From assembly GCA_963514095.1 (NCBI GenBank), contig OY741281.1, forward strand, positions 1,632,487 through 1,696,486: a stretch of DNA of 64,000 nt, in the 5' to 3' direction. The translations under genes and the position numbers were made by a program. Under the pieces are notes generated by a model that saw only the letters and a program-made list of their open reading frames with translations, was not told the DNA's origin and searched no databases. Positions 40,376-53,486 of the stretch are shown in pieces; position 1 is the first letter of the stretch; every line of letters begins with the position of its first letter. Source of the stretch: Eutrigla gurnardus (taxonomy: Eukaryota; Chordata; Actinopteri; Perciformes; Triglidae).

Positions 40376-40441
<66 letters not shown>
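40189..40441. repeat. (CA)n and (TG)n microsatellites
   Basis: (CA)n at 40189-40279 with a TCACA interruption, and (TG)n at 40376-40440. They are in opposite orientation 97 bp apart, so a transcript could fold on itself. Confidence 0.95.
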
Positions 40442-40649
40442 GGGGGTAGGGAAGAAGTGCAGGAGTTTGGAAATTAACAGAGTGGGTTTGTGTTTTAATC
40501 CCTGTGAGGAGTCACCTGTGAACGGTTAGGACTGGGGGGGCAAGAAGATCTGGTTTACATTAATGTGTTGTTGCCAGTTTCTAGGTAAGAGGGCAACACG
40601 CAGCCGGCAACCTCACAGGGACAGACTTCCTATAGATAAACTACAAATA

Positions 40650-40759
40650 CCATAATAATAATAATTATAATAATAATAATAATAATAATAATGAATAGGA
40701 GTAATTAAGTGTTTTTTTGGATACTCACTGTAGTAATAATACATAACAATAACAATAAC

Positions 40760-40815
<56 letters not shown>

Positions 40816-40817
40816 TA
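40650..40817. repeat. (TAA)n microsatellites
   Basis: Two ATAATA tracts, about 40650-40693 and 40744-40815, separated by 50 bp. Confidence 0.92.
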
Positions 40818-41149
40818 ATTCATAGGACTTATAAAGCTTTTTTTGGATACTCAAATACATGTAATTCTGGACAAATAAATACAGAAACAAAAATAAAAGG
40901 AGTGGAAAAGACACAAGATACATAAATACAACATTGAGATTATAACCACTGAGAATTATGATCAATGGACCCCTTTGTTTGTAGTTTTGTGTCTCTTTGT
41001 GGTCATTTTGCATCCCTTCCTCCTTAGCTGCCCTACCACAATAAAAGCCTCTGCAGGAATGTGACAGAGTCGTGTGTTTTTATTGGGCGGCGCTTCAGAG
41101 TCTGTAACTTGTACAACACTGGAGAGGAAAAAAAAAGAAGTTTTACCAA

Positions 41150-41290
41150 TACACACACGCACGAGCACGGACGCGCACGGAGGTCTTGGCACGAGCGCGT
41201 GGGGCCGTTTGCAGAGGGGCGTGGCCAGGGGACGGGCTCTCACGACGCGCAGCCAAGTTGAGGATAAAATGTGGATAAGTGATGCTTTAG
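41150..41290 (+). promoter_or_regulatory. CRISPLD1: Candidate CRISPLD1 promoter
   Basis: A locally GC- and CpG-rich block (ACGCGCACGG, GAGCGCGTGGGG, ACGACGCGCAGCC) in AT-rich surroundings, containing GGGGCGTGGCC, a Sp/KLF-type GC box at about 41216-41226. It directly precedes the inferred non-coding first exon. The transcription start is not determinable from sequence alone. Confidence 0.5.
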
Positions 41291-41543
41291 CGGCTTTGGT
41301 GCAAGAATCCCGACAGAAGAAAGACCCGCTCTCTCTCCCTGTCTGCCTGTGTCTCTCTCTCAGCGGAGTGACGACCACATCTTCTATTCTACGTGATTTA
41401 GTTCACATCGGCGCTCCACCTCAACTTACTTTGAAAGAGGACTTTTTTATTCTTCAACTTCTCCCACAGCCAAGATCTTCTCTGTCAGGATTCTCCAAAA
41501 AAAAAAAAAAAAAAAAAACGGGCTGCGTTCCAATTCATAAAAG
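41270..41543 (+). other. CRISPLD1: CRISPLD1 non-coding exon 1 (inferred)
   Basis: Ends at a good donor, AAG|GTAAAT, after 41543. The matching acceptor CTCTCCTCTCAG ends at 41940, so exon 2 would start at 41941 with 95 nt of leader before the ATG. A 20-nt poly-A run lies inside this exon near 41499. The 5' limit is a guess. Confidence 0.45.
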
Positions 41544-42035
41544 GTAAATTATTTCCCAAGTCTCACGTTAAATCACAGCTGCTTTATTTCTGTTTCAACA
41601 CGTTTTCCATTAGTTCTGGCACGTTGTATCAGCTTCTGTTGCACGTCATTCCACCTTAAGATATATATGCATTAAGAATTATGTATCATTCTGTGCACTA
41701 AAATTGCATTTATTACAGCTGTACTGGATGTGATTTGATGAAATATTCATTTTTAGCTTTTTTTTTATTGAGGAAAAGTAAATGTTTAAGTAAGTCCAAC
41801 TCTTTAGTCATCCTCAGTGTTCCAGCTTGAACTCGTGAGGTTTTCACCGTGGCAGAGCACCAAACCAACTTCAATATTCACAAGTTATCCAGCTAATTCT
41901 GATGCAGAAGTTCCAATAATCCAGTGTTCTCTCCTCTCAGCACTTCAGACCAAGAAGAAGGTTTCTGTGCTCCTTGTTTGACCCCATCAACCCCGTCTGG
42001 AGTCTGAGAGGACCGCCACCGCCGCCGTCTCCGGG

Positions 42036-42419
42036 ATGAGGCATGTGTCTCCCCATTGGCTGAGGGGCGTGTCCCTGCTCCTGCTGCTCCAGACGGCCAC
42101 CTCCATGGTGATGCTCCCCAACTCCACGGGCTGGGAGCAGATCCTGGACAAGTATCTGGACCAGGACGGGGACTGGTGGGAGGCCAAACAGAGGGGGAAG
42201 AGGGCCATCTCCGACAGCGACGCCCAGCTCATCCTGGACCTCCACAACAAGCTCAGGGGCCAGGTCTACCCCCCGTCCTCCAACATGGAGCACATGGTAG
42301 GTGGATATGACCCCGATCTGACCCCCCTGACAGTCTTGTGGACCATGTAGGTTGAGCTTAATGAACCGACTGGCACTTGTCTCTTTCTGGCTCACACAGA
42401 AAGTAGAATACCAGCCCCA

Positions 42420-42460
<41 letters not shown>

Positions 42461-42596
42461 ACCATGTGACTTTGGTTGTTTTTGCTAGAAGAAAAGAATT
42501 CCACCAACTTGCCAACGATCACATTACTACTTGTGTTTCTTTTTTCTTTTTTTAAACTCACGCCGAGAGATTTGTTTGACTTTGTCCTTCGGCCGT

Positions 42597-42632
<36 letters not shown>

Positions 42633-42718
42633 TGTGCAGCGCCAGATCACTTTTCACAGTGCAATTAGAATCAGAGCACGGCACCGGGACTTGTTTTACC
42701 AGCTGTCTACCCCCCACT

Positions 42719-42799
<81 letters not shown>

Positions 42800-43086
42800 A
42801 CGCCTTCTGAAAGTCAGTCCTCCGTAGATCTGGAACCTTTCCAGATACACTACTATGTGTAGGAGCTGCTTGACCGCCACAGTGCAATGCTACCAAATAA
42901 TACTTAAAAAATCAATCCGGTGTGCAGAAAGTAATGAGGTTTAATAATCCTTTCATCTCCACTTAAAGAGCTGCGGAACAAAAGGCAGCATTATTTGACG
43001 GCAAAAGGCAAATAAACAGTTCCTGCTGGGGGCAATTGCTGGACTGTGTAATTGTATAATTGAGAGGTTGGACTTGAGGACCCCTC

Positions 43087-43148
<62 letters not shown>

Positions 43149-43706
43149 GCACCACTCTGCCTGGCAGCCTTCTGGTTGAGGTACACTCCGGTAGAGAAAT
43201 GCTGAGCCAGCAGCAACACAGCTCCTTTCTACTGTCTCCTGTTACAGTTGGCTGGGTTTTTTTTTTTTTTTAGTTTCAGGGGCACCCAGGGGTGAAATAT
43301 GGAGAGGCATGCAACAAGAGGACGTGAGGTGAGAGAAAGAGAATAGAGTGGGTAAATAAAAATAGAGGTGTAAAAATTATATAAAGCTGCACACGAGGAC
43401 TAGAATAAAAAGAAAGGTGTCAAAATCAGATTTTAAAGAAATATGAGATTGAGACCAAAGTCAAATAGAGATGGAGACATTTGGAAGGGGGCACAAAGTA
43501 CAAGGAGACAGTGATTTATATGGATGCGTGCTGAAATCTGATTTGCAGTTCTGTCGACGTCAATATGAAGGCAAGAAACTCGCTGCGCTTTATTTTGAAA
43601 AAAAAAAAAAAGGGCGCTCCGAATATCTCGGAGAACTGCTGTCACCTTTCAGAAAGCTCACAGCTTCACTGTACTGGAAGACTTCATAGACATGCTCCCC
43701 TGCTCT

Positions 43707-43804
<98 letters not shown>

Positions 43805-46800
43805 CACATGCATGCATACATACACAGCCTGTTGTTTGCTGTTGTATTAAACCCGGCTGACCCTCTGTGGCGATCATCACGGAGATACCATCAACCCCTC
43901 CCTCCTCCATGTTTCCTTCCTTGCCCTCCCTCTCTTCCTCCCTCTCTTCCTCCCTCTCTTCCTCCCTCTCCGTTATCCCTGTGGCTCCGTTCCCATTCTG
44001 TCATTATCCAACACAGAGGCCCCAAAAAGAAAATTCCCCTTGGATAAGCATTCACACTCGCTAGCGATCCACAAAGCTTCAGTCGCTCAAACGTTGACCC
44101 ACAGGTATAAACGGAGGAGTGTCAGCGTTTGAAGCGCCTCAAGACAAACATATGGCATCATGGGAGAAAAGGGTCCCCCACCCCCCACCCACCTGAATCG
44201 ATGTTGAACTTGGACGTCTGCCGGGCGGCGCTCCCGTCTGAGGCTTCGTGGGTTTTTAAGATAAAGCTGCGTTGACGGTTTTTCTGTTTGGGATGAGTCA
44301 GAGTTGTGCTGCGAGGGTTTCAAGATGATTTAATCCACTGGATAATTCGGCTGTCCAATCAGACGATGCTTATGTCTAGACTAATAAATTAGCCAACATG
44401 TTTAACTGCGTGTGGAATCAGACAGCTTTGATGTGGAGAGAAACTGGTTGAGATGAGTGAAATACCAAATAAGAAGTCATTATCAGACCCCAGTGGTGAA
44501 AGGACTAAGAAGAGCTGTCCGAACCCTCCCTCTGCAGTTTCTCTGGCTGAGATCACAGAGCAGCTGAGAGACCCATCTATCCAGGTTGTCTGGGGTTTTA
44601 CACCTGGTCTGGTTTGGCAGGTTGCACCCAGGGAAAGAGCCCAGCTGAATACAGTGAATGATTGAAGGCCCTCCTCCCGTCACGCTCCAATGAAGCCAAA
44701 AGGACGACACTGTCCCAAAATAGCAAAGACGCAACCCTGATGTCACAAAGCTCTCGTCTCACCTGCACCGGTTTCATCCTGTCCACGGATATGACGAACA
44801 GGAGAGGCAACGAGGCAACAAGGGAACAAGACAACGAGGCAACAAGGGAACAAGGGAACAAGGCAACAAGGGAACAAGGCAAGGCAATTTCATTTGTATT
44901 GCACCTTTCAACAACAGGGCAATTCAAAACCTGCACCGGTTTCATCCTTTCCACCAATATGACGAACAGGAGAGGCAACAAGGGCCAAGGCAAAAAGGCA
45001 ATGAGGCAACAAGGCAACAAGGCAATGAGGCAACAAGGGAACAAGGCAATGAGGCAACGAGGCAATGCATCTGCTTGATTTAATGACGAGATGGGAAACA
45101 GAGCTCTTACTCATGAAGAATGGTTTGCAATAACACCTTCCACGAACACTTAAGGGAGCACGCTCGTAAAACCTTTGCAGAGGTGCAAAACACATTATTA
45201 GCAAATTAGAAAATTCCAACGATAAAATATCTGTGAAGCCTTGAAGAGGACAAACCCTCTCAACCTGCATCTGGTCCAGGGTTGAATCCAGAGTTACTCA
45301 AAGGCTTGTTTTCCATTCATGACTCACCAGCTTTCTTGGGTTTCTGCCCTTCGAAGCGCCGACCACCAAGAAACCAATGCTTCTTGTGGAGTTGTGCTGA
45401 TGCCGTTGCTATTATTCCCAAGACCAAATCAAGATTTTACGGTTAAGCTTAACCATTAACCGGCCCACTTATGACGCACCCAGTGAGTGAGACAACTTCC
45501 TGCTCAAGTCAAGCCTACAGTAATCAGCGATGCCGTTCCTGTCGGACTGTGCTGTACTGTTATATAACGAGTATTCACTGGTTGACCAACTCCAGACAAT
45601 GGTCAGCCCCGGGACCTCTGATGGGGGTTAATGTGGGCTGGAATGTGCTGCTGTTTACTCGACCGCCGTGGGAAATTATAATAGTTTGGGCGGGCAATCT
45701 AACATTTGATGTATTTGTTTCATCACACCTTTCCCTCCCCGTCTTCCTCCCCTGTTCGTTGCCAGAACTCATTTACTTCTTTTCTCTGCATGCACCATCG
45801 ATTATGAACAGGAAACCCAAAACGTGCAAACGCTTTGGAATGCAACCAGGTGACAGATGAAGAGAGAGGACCCACCCCTCCCTCGCCCCAAAAAACCCCA
45901 AACTGGCCGCAAATGAAGTGTCAAGCGAAATGCACAATGCTGTGTACACTGTGCTGAAAGACTTCAGCAGGGGAGGTGTTTTTCTTTATGGGCCCCAGCA
46001 GAAGTGTGGTCGGGGGTGGAGGGTGGGGTGTGTGTAGGTGTGTGTGTAGAGTGTGTGTGTAGTCTTGGATATGAGGCCTCCCTGCTGGGCTAACTGTGCA
46101 AACAACAGCAGCTTGACCGGATTCATCAGCTCAAAACTATGTGTCTCCGTAAACGTTTTGTGAGCTGCTTTCTCTGCAGATTTGAGGACAATGGAAGGAG
46201 TTCCGCGGCTGCAGGAATCTATCATAATTTAAAACATGCATCACGAATCATCAGCCAAGAGATTGTAGCCAGTTTTTGGTCGTTTCTGGCTTGAAACCTG
46301 CACTTTTCAGATGTTTTCAGACCCATACCCTTCCATTAATGGCCACAAACATTGTGTTGACGCCGCTGGAGCCCAGAACGTCCGATGTGCTGCGGTTTGC
46401 AGATCGTTCGCCAGTCGCCAGCTCAATGCAACATGTTTCAGCCCGGTTATCGGTGTAAAGATCAATTCTTTTTTTAAGCTCGCCGAGCAAATCGAAGAGG
46501 GAAAAATGACGCTGACGGAAATGAATGTTATACCTCTCACTGCTGATGATAACCAGGCGTAAATCCCTTCATCGTTCTGTTTTAGCTTCGTAAGCTATCA
46601 TACCAGTGACAACCAGGAAAAGACTAAACAGATCGGCACTCTGACAGAAGGCGGTTCGGAGCACAGATAGAGTTTCAGAAACAGATTCCTGGTGTCGGCT
46701 CCGGCTCTGTCACTCATCATTTGGCTTCATTGCGCAAGACCGACCCACTGCCTCTGTGGAGATGAATGAAAAATATACCTCCCAAGCGTTTATTTGTTCT

Positions 46801-49800
46801 ACATGTCAGTTATGTAACGTTTCTATGAGGCTTCGCGTTGAAAGGCAGACGCCGTGCGTTGTTGATTTAAACAAATAGGTCCGACTCAACGGGCTCGCAA
46901 GATTCCCAGAAAGTGGCTGAGAGTTGGGAGTTAGTTAGCAGCGCCGCCAGACATCCTGTTGTTAGGTAGGTGTGTGTTTCAGGGCAGTAATGCAGAGAAC
47001 AGCGGTTGTTCCTGATGGGACTCTAAGTGGGTGAGGTGGCGGTGGAATTGGGGCGGGGGGGTCATTTCAGTGTCTGTCATTGGAGGAGATTTGGGTGATG
47101 GCGAGCCACGACCTCCAGGGGCCCAATGTGTGAAAATACTATACTCATGCTAACACACACAAGTCGTAGAAACCTGTTACATTGGGTAAAGTGAAGGTGT
47201 GCAATTAAAAGGAACGTCCTTCAGAGCAATTACAGCTGTGTTATTCTAGCTTTTTTTCTTCTCATGGTAGAATGTAGGTCAGCAGGGAGGAAGGACGGTC
47301 TTTGCATTCCCAGAAAACCCCAGAATGGGAATATGATCCCTTAGTATCCAACCAGAGCCAAACTTAACCGAGAGGGCAATTTTCAGGGAGAGGTAGAAGC
47401 GGAGGGAAAGCGTGCACCCAGACATCTCACCAGAGACATATGGAAGGTATTACTTAAGGAAAAACAGCTTTTTTGCATTTTTCGAATAACACCCGATCCT
47501 ACGAGGGGGAAAATCGCATCTGGGGGAAAGTCAGCTGATCGGCAATAAGAGAGTCAAAAAGTGCTGCACTTAGTTATCCACAGTCCCTCTGACTTATCAG
47601 GACATATGATAAGTTATCCTTCCTCGGTGTGTGTGTGGATATCACCTACAGCTGAACAAACCCTATAAGAATATTAATATAATAGTGAATATCTCCAGTT
47701 CCACACTAACCTGACATCTCTACATCTTATGGCCCATTAGTAGCATTTCAACCTCTTCATATGTTGTTTTTTCCCGATGTCTTGTGCAGGTGTGGGACAC
47801 CGAGTTGGAGCGTACAGCTGAGGAGTGGGCTGAGACCTGTCTGTGGGAGCACGGCCCCGCCAGCTTGCTGCCGCAGATCGGACAGAACCTGGGAGCCCAC
47901 TGGGGAAGGTCAGCAGAAACTCAGCATGCATGCTTCCTGCACATGTGGCCTTTAGTTTTGATCCAAGGTTGAAGGAAGGTAGCTTAGGGAGTATTTGTCT
48001 CTAATGTGGCTGTTTAGGTCAGGACCCCATTGGATAAGAAATTGTAAACGATCCTGGAGATATAAAAGGTTCAGTAAAAAATGTAATAAACATGGAGGCA
48101 AATCGATAGAAACCAGCTCAAAGCATAACCTTGACAGAAACCGTGACAGTTACACCATAAACCCTCACATAGAAGCTCACAAAGCTTCATGTCTGCATCA
48201 AATAACCAAAGTTCCTCCATTATCCTTAATGGTGGCTGAATACAAGTCATTTAGTTTGGTATCTATGGTTTTGTGGGTGAAAAAGAAAAAGAAGGAAAAC
48301 AAGTTACAGGGAACAAGCAGAATCCCAAAAAGCCGTAAGACAGAACACTAAACCAGGAAAAAACCAGGACTAGATAAACGCTGGAGAGTCGTGAACACTA
48401 TGGGAACAAAGAAAATCTGGCAAGGATCTGGGCAACCAGGGGAGACTATGTAGGGGAAGGCTTGATGGGTAATCAGAGGCAGGTAGGTCGTCAGAGGCAG
48501 GTGTAGGTAATCAGGGGGTAATCACGAGGGCAGGAACTGAAACTAGACTAGAACTACAAAATAAAAGAGGAAACATAAGAAGTAATGACTTTTAACAGGA
48601 TTTTACCATTTGGACCATAAAAAGACAGCTTGTTTGGTCAAATTGTTTTCACAACTAAATGTTGCCCAACCTGGCAACACTGTCAGTCAGACCGTTAGCT
48701 AGCCGGACTTGGCTCAGACTGTTATTCATTAAGGAATTATCCTTGTGGGCTTCGGTTCAACAAAGTGCTAGTATCCTTTTTTTCTTTTTTGCCAAATGCA
48801 CCATTAAATGCATTAAATCCCCTTTTCCATTTCTTGTTGTGTACAAATATTAATATCTCGATTAGAGAAGTTTAGTCTTGCTTTTTAAAGTGCCCTGTTT
48901 TTGCTTTCATGACTAATTTAGCACAATGAAATGCATGAAATCCACTCATTACATTTTGCAGTACATTTCAGATCCTGTACTTTTTCACTTGTACTTGAGT
49001 AAATAAGTTGAGTACTTTGACTTTTACCAGAGTCTTTAGTATTCGTACTTCTACTTGAGTACAGAATGTCTGACACCTGTGGGTATCATGCATGTATGTT
49101 CTTGCAGTGAGCAGAAAAGAGCTTTGAACGCCACACGACCAATAGAAATGTTTTGTTGGGACATCATCATACTTCCTCGTCCCTCCAGGTATCGTCCGCC
49201 TACGTCCCATGTGCAGGCCTGGTACGACGAAGTGAAGGACTACTCCTTCCCCTACCCTCAGGAGTGCGACCCCTATTGTCCTTTCAGATGCTCCGGCCCA
49301 GTTTGTACTCACTATACACAGGTAGCTAGGTCTGGATCATACCATTTCTATACCCTTCATCTCACTTCTAGACCTCGTCCTTTAGCGATTGAAGACGTTT
49401 TTCATGGTGTGTCTCATCGTCGTGGTTTTGCAGCTGGTCTGGGCCACCAGCAGTCGGATCGGCTGTGCCATCAACATGTGCTACAACATGAATGTGTGGG
49501 GACAGATTTGGGCCAAAGCTGTCTATCTGGTCTGCAACTATTCACCAAAGTAAGTGTATTTGCTCTGATGTTCTTCTATATATGTATATGATACAGGTTA
49601 TTAATTTGCCTGTAATATAAACAGGGGGAACTGGTGGGGGCATTCGCCTTACAAACATGGGACCTCGTGCTCCGCCTGTCCTCCCAGCTATGGAGGAGGC
49701 TGCAAGGACAACCTCTGCTACAAAGGTATGTGTGTGAAACAGATAAGTAGTGAGGGAGCCGGGGGGAAACATGCTGACTGTTCTCTGTTTTCTGTAACTT

Positions 49801-52800
49801 TACTCCAAGATGACAGCTTCAGCCGTCCGCAAGAGGAAACGGAAGAAAACAACTTCATCGAGCCGGAGGCCCCTCGCGCTCCGCAAAAGCCCCGGCCGAG
49901 GGCCCCCAAGCCGGAGCCTCCGGGTCTCCCCGCCCCGGCCCCCACCAGACCCCCCACGGAGGACCTGCAGAAGAACGAATTGGTCAACACGCAGCAGATG
50001 TGTAAGCTGCCACTTCACCGTTTGTTCTGGATCCAGTTTCATCTCAAGAAATGCCAAGAAAGTGTCAAGAAATAGAGGACGAGGTCGAAAAGAAAAGCAA
50101 ATAATTTAATGTAGAAAAAGCAATCATGGATAGATAACAAGAGCAGAAATAAGACTTCGACCGGAAGTATTTTTCTTGCAATTTATCTTAAATGGCCTTA
50201 ATGTTCTGTGGCCATTATCCATCATTTCCCTGATGAACTACGACAGTGTCTGAACTTAATATTGCAAGTCACTCTTTGGAAGCAGGGAAGCAGGGCAGGA
50301 GGGGGGGGTGTTTGCTTTTGGCCGGCTGAAAGGGGTTGAGGGGTGAGAGCAGCTTGATGGTTTTTAAATGGCTTCCTCTCTGTGCTTGTAAGACGACACG
50401 CTTCCTCTCCCATCGCTGACCACCCTGAACCTCGTCGCAGGAATTCTGTTGGTTCTTGAAGGCAACGCGACGATCGTCACTCAAACTGGCTGTCTGCATC
50501 ATGCATGTTGCTTCCTGTGTGTCTGAAAGGACTCTATGTTTCTGCAGCTCAGATTGTGACCTGTGACACGAAGCTTCGGGACCAATGTAAAGGAACGCCG
50601 TGCAACAGGTACAGTAGAGATCAAATCTATTAAAAACAGCAGAAAACATAACACAACAGTTAATTTCCCCTCATTTACTCCACAGATATGAGTGTCCAGC
50701 CGGGTGCCTCGATGCCATGGGGAAAGTCGTCGGGACAGTGTACTATGAGATGGTGAGTAATCCAAATTATGTGCTCAATATTACGCCAATTGTCCTGTCG
50801 AAAGTGTCTTAGAGACACTGAAGAGCTACTTTGCTTTCAGCTGCGTCAGCTTCAATCTTAATTATGTAAATACATTTTCTATTCGCTAAGCAATCCAGCA
50901 TATGCAGAGCGGGTCTGCACGCCGGCATCATAGATAACGACGGAGGATGGATGGACGTAACGAGACAAGGCAGGAAGGAGTTTTTCATCAAATCCAACAA
51001 GAACGGCGTCCAGTCTCTCGGGTGAGACGCCGATGTCGGACACATCGCCGTAGATTTATTCTGATGGTGTTTGACATCGAGTAATGTCGTCTCACATCGC
51101 TGTTGTGTTTCCTCTGGACAGGAAATATCTGAGCGCTAATTCCTTCACGGTGGCCAGAGTAGCAGGTTAGTCCCACAATATTGAGACAATGCAATTATAG
51201 ATAAGTCACATTTTGTCTGGAATGACTCACAATAAATTCTGTCTTGCAGTCAAAGCCGTCACGTGTGAAACCACAGTTGCACAGATGTGTTCGTACCAGA
51301 AGCCTGTAAAGCACTGTCCGCGGTATGAACCCGACTCCGACTCATGCACGTTTGGTTCTGCAGCCTCATGTAACGTTTGAGTCATTGCTTTTCTCCGACC
51401 GTTCTATGTTTTAGGTTATACTGCCCGAGAAACTGCTTAGAAGAGAATCCTCACATATCCAGAGTAATCGGAACCCAAATATACTCCGATGTAAGTCCCT
51501 CTTTTATTTTAAGCTGAATTAATCCGTGTTGATTGTAATGACTCAGCATTTTCTTACATTGTCTTTTCCTCCCGTGCTCCTCTGCAGAAGTCCAGTATCT
51601 GCCGAGCCGCAGTGCATGCTGGGGTCATCAGGAATGGTGTAGGCGGTTACATCGACGTGATGCCAGTGGACAAGCGGAAACACTACATCGCCTCGCACCA
51701 AAACGGCATTTCCTCTGAGAGGTAAGGGATTCCTAATCAGCGGTTCCACGAACAGGACCACAAAGGTATTACATTTCAATAAAAGAGAGTCGGTGGTCCT
51801 ATGTCAGTGTCTCACTCCTTGGTTTGGAAGTGAAGGGGTTAATCTGCCGGGGCTTCAGAGAAGAGGAATGAGAAATCAATGGCCCTCCGGTAGAGAGAAA
51901 CGTATCCACCCTGCCCTCCCTTGTGAACCTAATCTTTTTCGAGATGCAGGCGGTTGGTTGGGTCTCACATGGGAGGGTGATTAGCATGCTTCCAGTTTAA
52001 AATAATGAATTGCTTGGCAATTAGCGCAGAGACGATGAGTGTATCTTAATGAAGTTCTGGGAGGGTTTTTGTTTTCGGTAGTCAGTCAGAAAGGGCAATG
52101 AGCAGAGACGGGGTCTAAGGCTTAATATAGCGACTTAGATAAAGAAAGAGAAACAAACAAGGATGCAAAGCAGTGAAAAGCATATACAATGAGGAAAAAA
52201 GGATCCTGCAAGCGTCTAACACAAAGGGGATCAATAAGACAGTTTAAGCTTAGTCCAACCAATTTGGTGGATAAACGTAGAGAAGAAAATCCTCTTCCTA
52301 TTCTTTTTGTGAAAACATGCATTTCAAATTTTATTTCCTTGAGAAATTATCGCAGAGGCTTTCGGTATTACTTGTGACCTAAAATTTGCCTCAAGGTTCA
52401 AAATGTTGAATTGCTCTCATACAATAAAGGGTTGGTCAGTAATGGTGGGACTTTCTGCACCTGGACCCAACCAGGGACCAGATACAAGATCTCAAGTAGG
52501 AAATAGCAGGTTTTGCGAATCCAGCACCACATTGTCTGCGTAGAGGTTGACTTTGGTCCAATCTCTACTCCTTAGAGGAGGGGCAACAATAGACAGTCCT
52601 GTCCGGCACCACCTGCTAACTCAGAGCAGCAAATAAGAGATGTCATCGGTTTGTACGGCGCCTGTTGGAATGTTAAGAAGCTTAATCCGGGAAGCAAATT
52701 ACCCGATTCTAATCTATGCAGTGTAAAAATGTACCTCACAAGGAGGTCATGCAGCTTCTGCATTGAGAAGACAAGAAGGTATGAACTTGAATTATAGACA

Positions 52801-53486
52801 TTTCTGAATGCCTTTTTGACATCAAACTTGCCGATTAAAAGGAAATACTGTTTAATTGTTATCGTAGACCGGATTGTGATTGCCTTGGAAAAGGCTAATA
52901 ACGTGTTAAATCCATGCGGTACCACCTCCCAGGCTACGGATCCGTACCAGCCTCCGTTTAAAGCTTAAGTGACCCACATCCCGTAGAATATCTTGTAGTT
53001 TTGTAGATATATTGGGCTGTTCTGTGGTCTGCAGAATAACTTTTTGTTCACATGACCTGCATAGAGGACAAACTCACACTCATTTATTCTACGGCCTTCC
53101 TTCTCTCCCCCCTCCTCGCCTTTTCCTCCACCACATTCATCTTTGTCACTTTACCGAGATGCCCGACGTCTGTTAGCATCTGCCCATCATTTATCCGTCT
53201 CCTTTAACTTCACAACATGTCTGTTCTTTGTTAGATTAACTCATGAAGGTCCCCCCCACCCTGTGTTTGTGTTCAAAACGGATGGTTCATCTATTTCCTG
53301 CAGGAGCCCCAAACCTCTATCTGTCATTAGGGTGTCAGGCAACACGAAGCCGATCTGTTAGCGTGTCATCCACGTCTCTCTGCAGAAGGCTTGTGCATGT
53401 TCAGTATCTGACACTCTCCATCTCTTCCCCGCAGCCTTCAGAACCCCCCTGGAGGGAAGGCGTTCCGGGTGTTTGCGGTGATTTGA
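42036..53486 (+). CDS. CRISPLD1: Cysteine-rich secretory protein LCCL domain-containing 1
   Basis: Fourteen coding exons: 42036-42296, 47790-47908, 49189-49321, 49434-49549, 49625-49725, 49810-50001, 50548-50608, 50686-50752, 50891-51021, 51122-51165, 51250-51322, 51415-51490, 51588-51721 and 53435-53486. All introns are GT-AG and all phases join, giving 1560 nt and 519 aa (human protein 500 aa). Signal peptide about 1-23; basic site RGKR at 53-56. The CAP domain is about 58-210, with H70, E107 and H168 (HYTQ) conserved. A cysteine-rich CPPSYGGGC segment follows. Exon 6 (49810-50001) encodes a Pro-rich linker, residues 244-307. Two LCCL domains span about 311-408 and 412-512, marked by YECPAGC (329-335) and YCPRNC (435-440). 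The C-terminus GGKAFRVFAVI is family-typical. It is a secreted protein linked by literature to orofacial development. The gene is intact with no frameshift. Confidence 0.97.
42420..43147. repeat. Alternating (CA)n and (TG)n tracts in CRISPLD1 intron
   Basis: (CA)n at 42421-42457, (TG)n at 42600-42631, (CA)n at 42721-42799 and (TG)n at 43090-43146, all within the 5.5-kb first intron of the coding region. The tracts alternate in orientation and are mutually complementary. Confidence 0.93.
43709..43970 (+). repeat. (CA)n and CTCTTCCTCC repeat in CRISPLD1 intron
   Basis: (CA)n at 43710-43802, then a 12-bp polypyrimidine repeat CCCTCTCTTCCT at about 43926-43970. Confidence 0.92.
44763..45068 (+). 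repeat. GCAACAAGGGAACAAG minisatellite with a 50-bp direct duplication
   Basis: The 50-bp stretch beginning CTGCACCGGTTTCATCCTGT (44763) recurs at 44931 with a few changes. Each copy is followed by degenerate AACAAGGCAACGAGG units (44808-44885 and 44976-45068). Between them lies a retroelement-tail-like TTTCATTTGTATTGCACCTT segment. The whole lies in the first coding intron of CRISPLD1. Confidence 0.75.
45069..47789. other. Rest of CRISPLD1 first coding intron
   Basis: About 2.7 kb of low-repeat intronic sequence up to the acceptor CTTGTGCAG at 47789. No additional exon or nested gene is supported. Its low repeat content compared with the first half of the intron would fit conserved non-coding sequence, but this cannot be shown here. 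Confidence 0.4.
51722..53434. other. CRISPLD1 last intron
   Basis: 1713 bp between exon 13 and the short terminal exon. No exon-like or repeat content recognised. Confidence 0.6.

Noticed and set aside
41074..41547. 157-codon ORF over the CRISPLD1 promoter and first exon
   Set aside because: Overlaps the inferred promoter and leader, ends in poly-Lys from the A-run, and resembles no known protein.
42358..42862. ORFs with Val-Cys or Thr-His runs in the CRISPLD1 intron
   Set aside because: Products of CA/TG microsatellites within a spliced intron.
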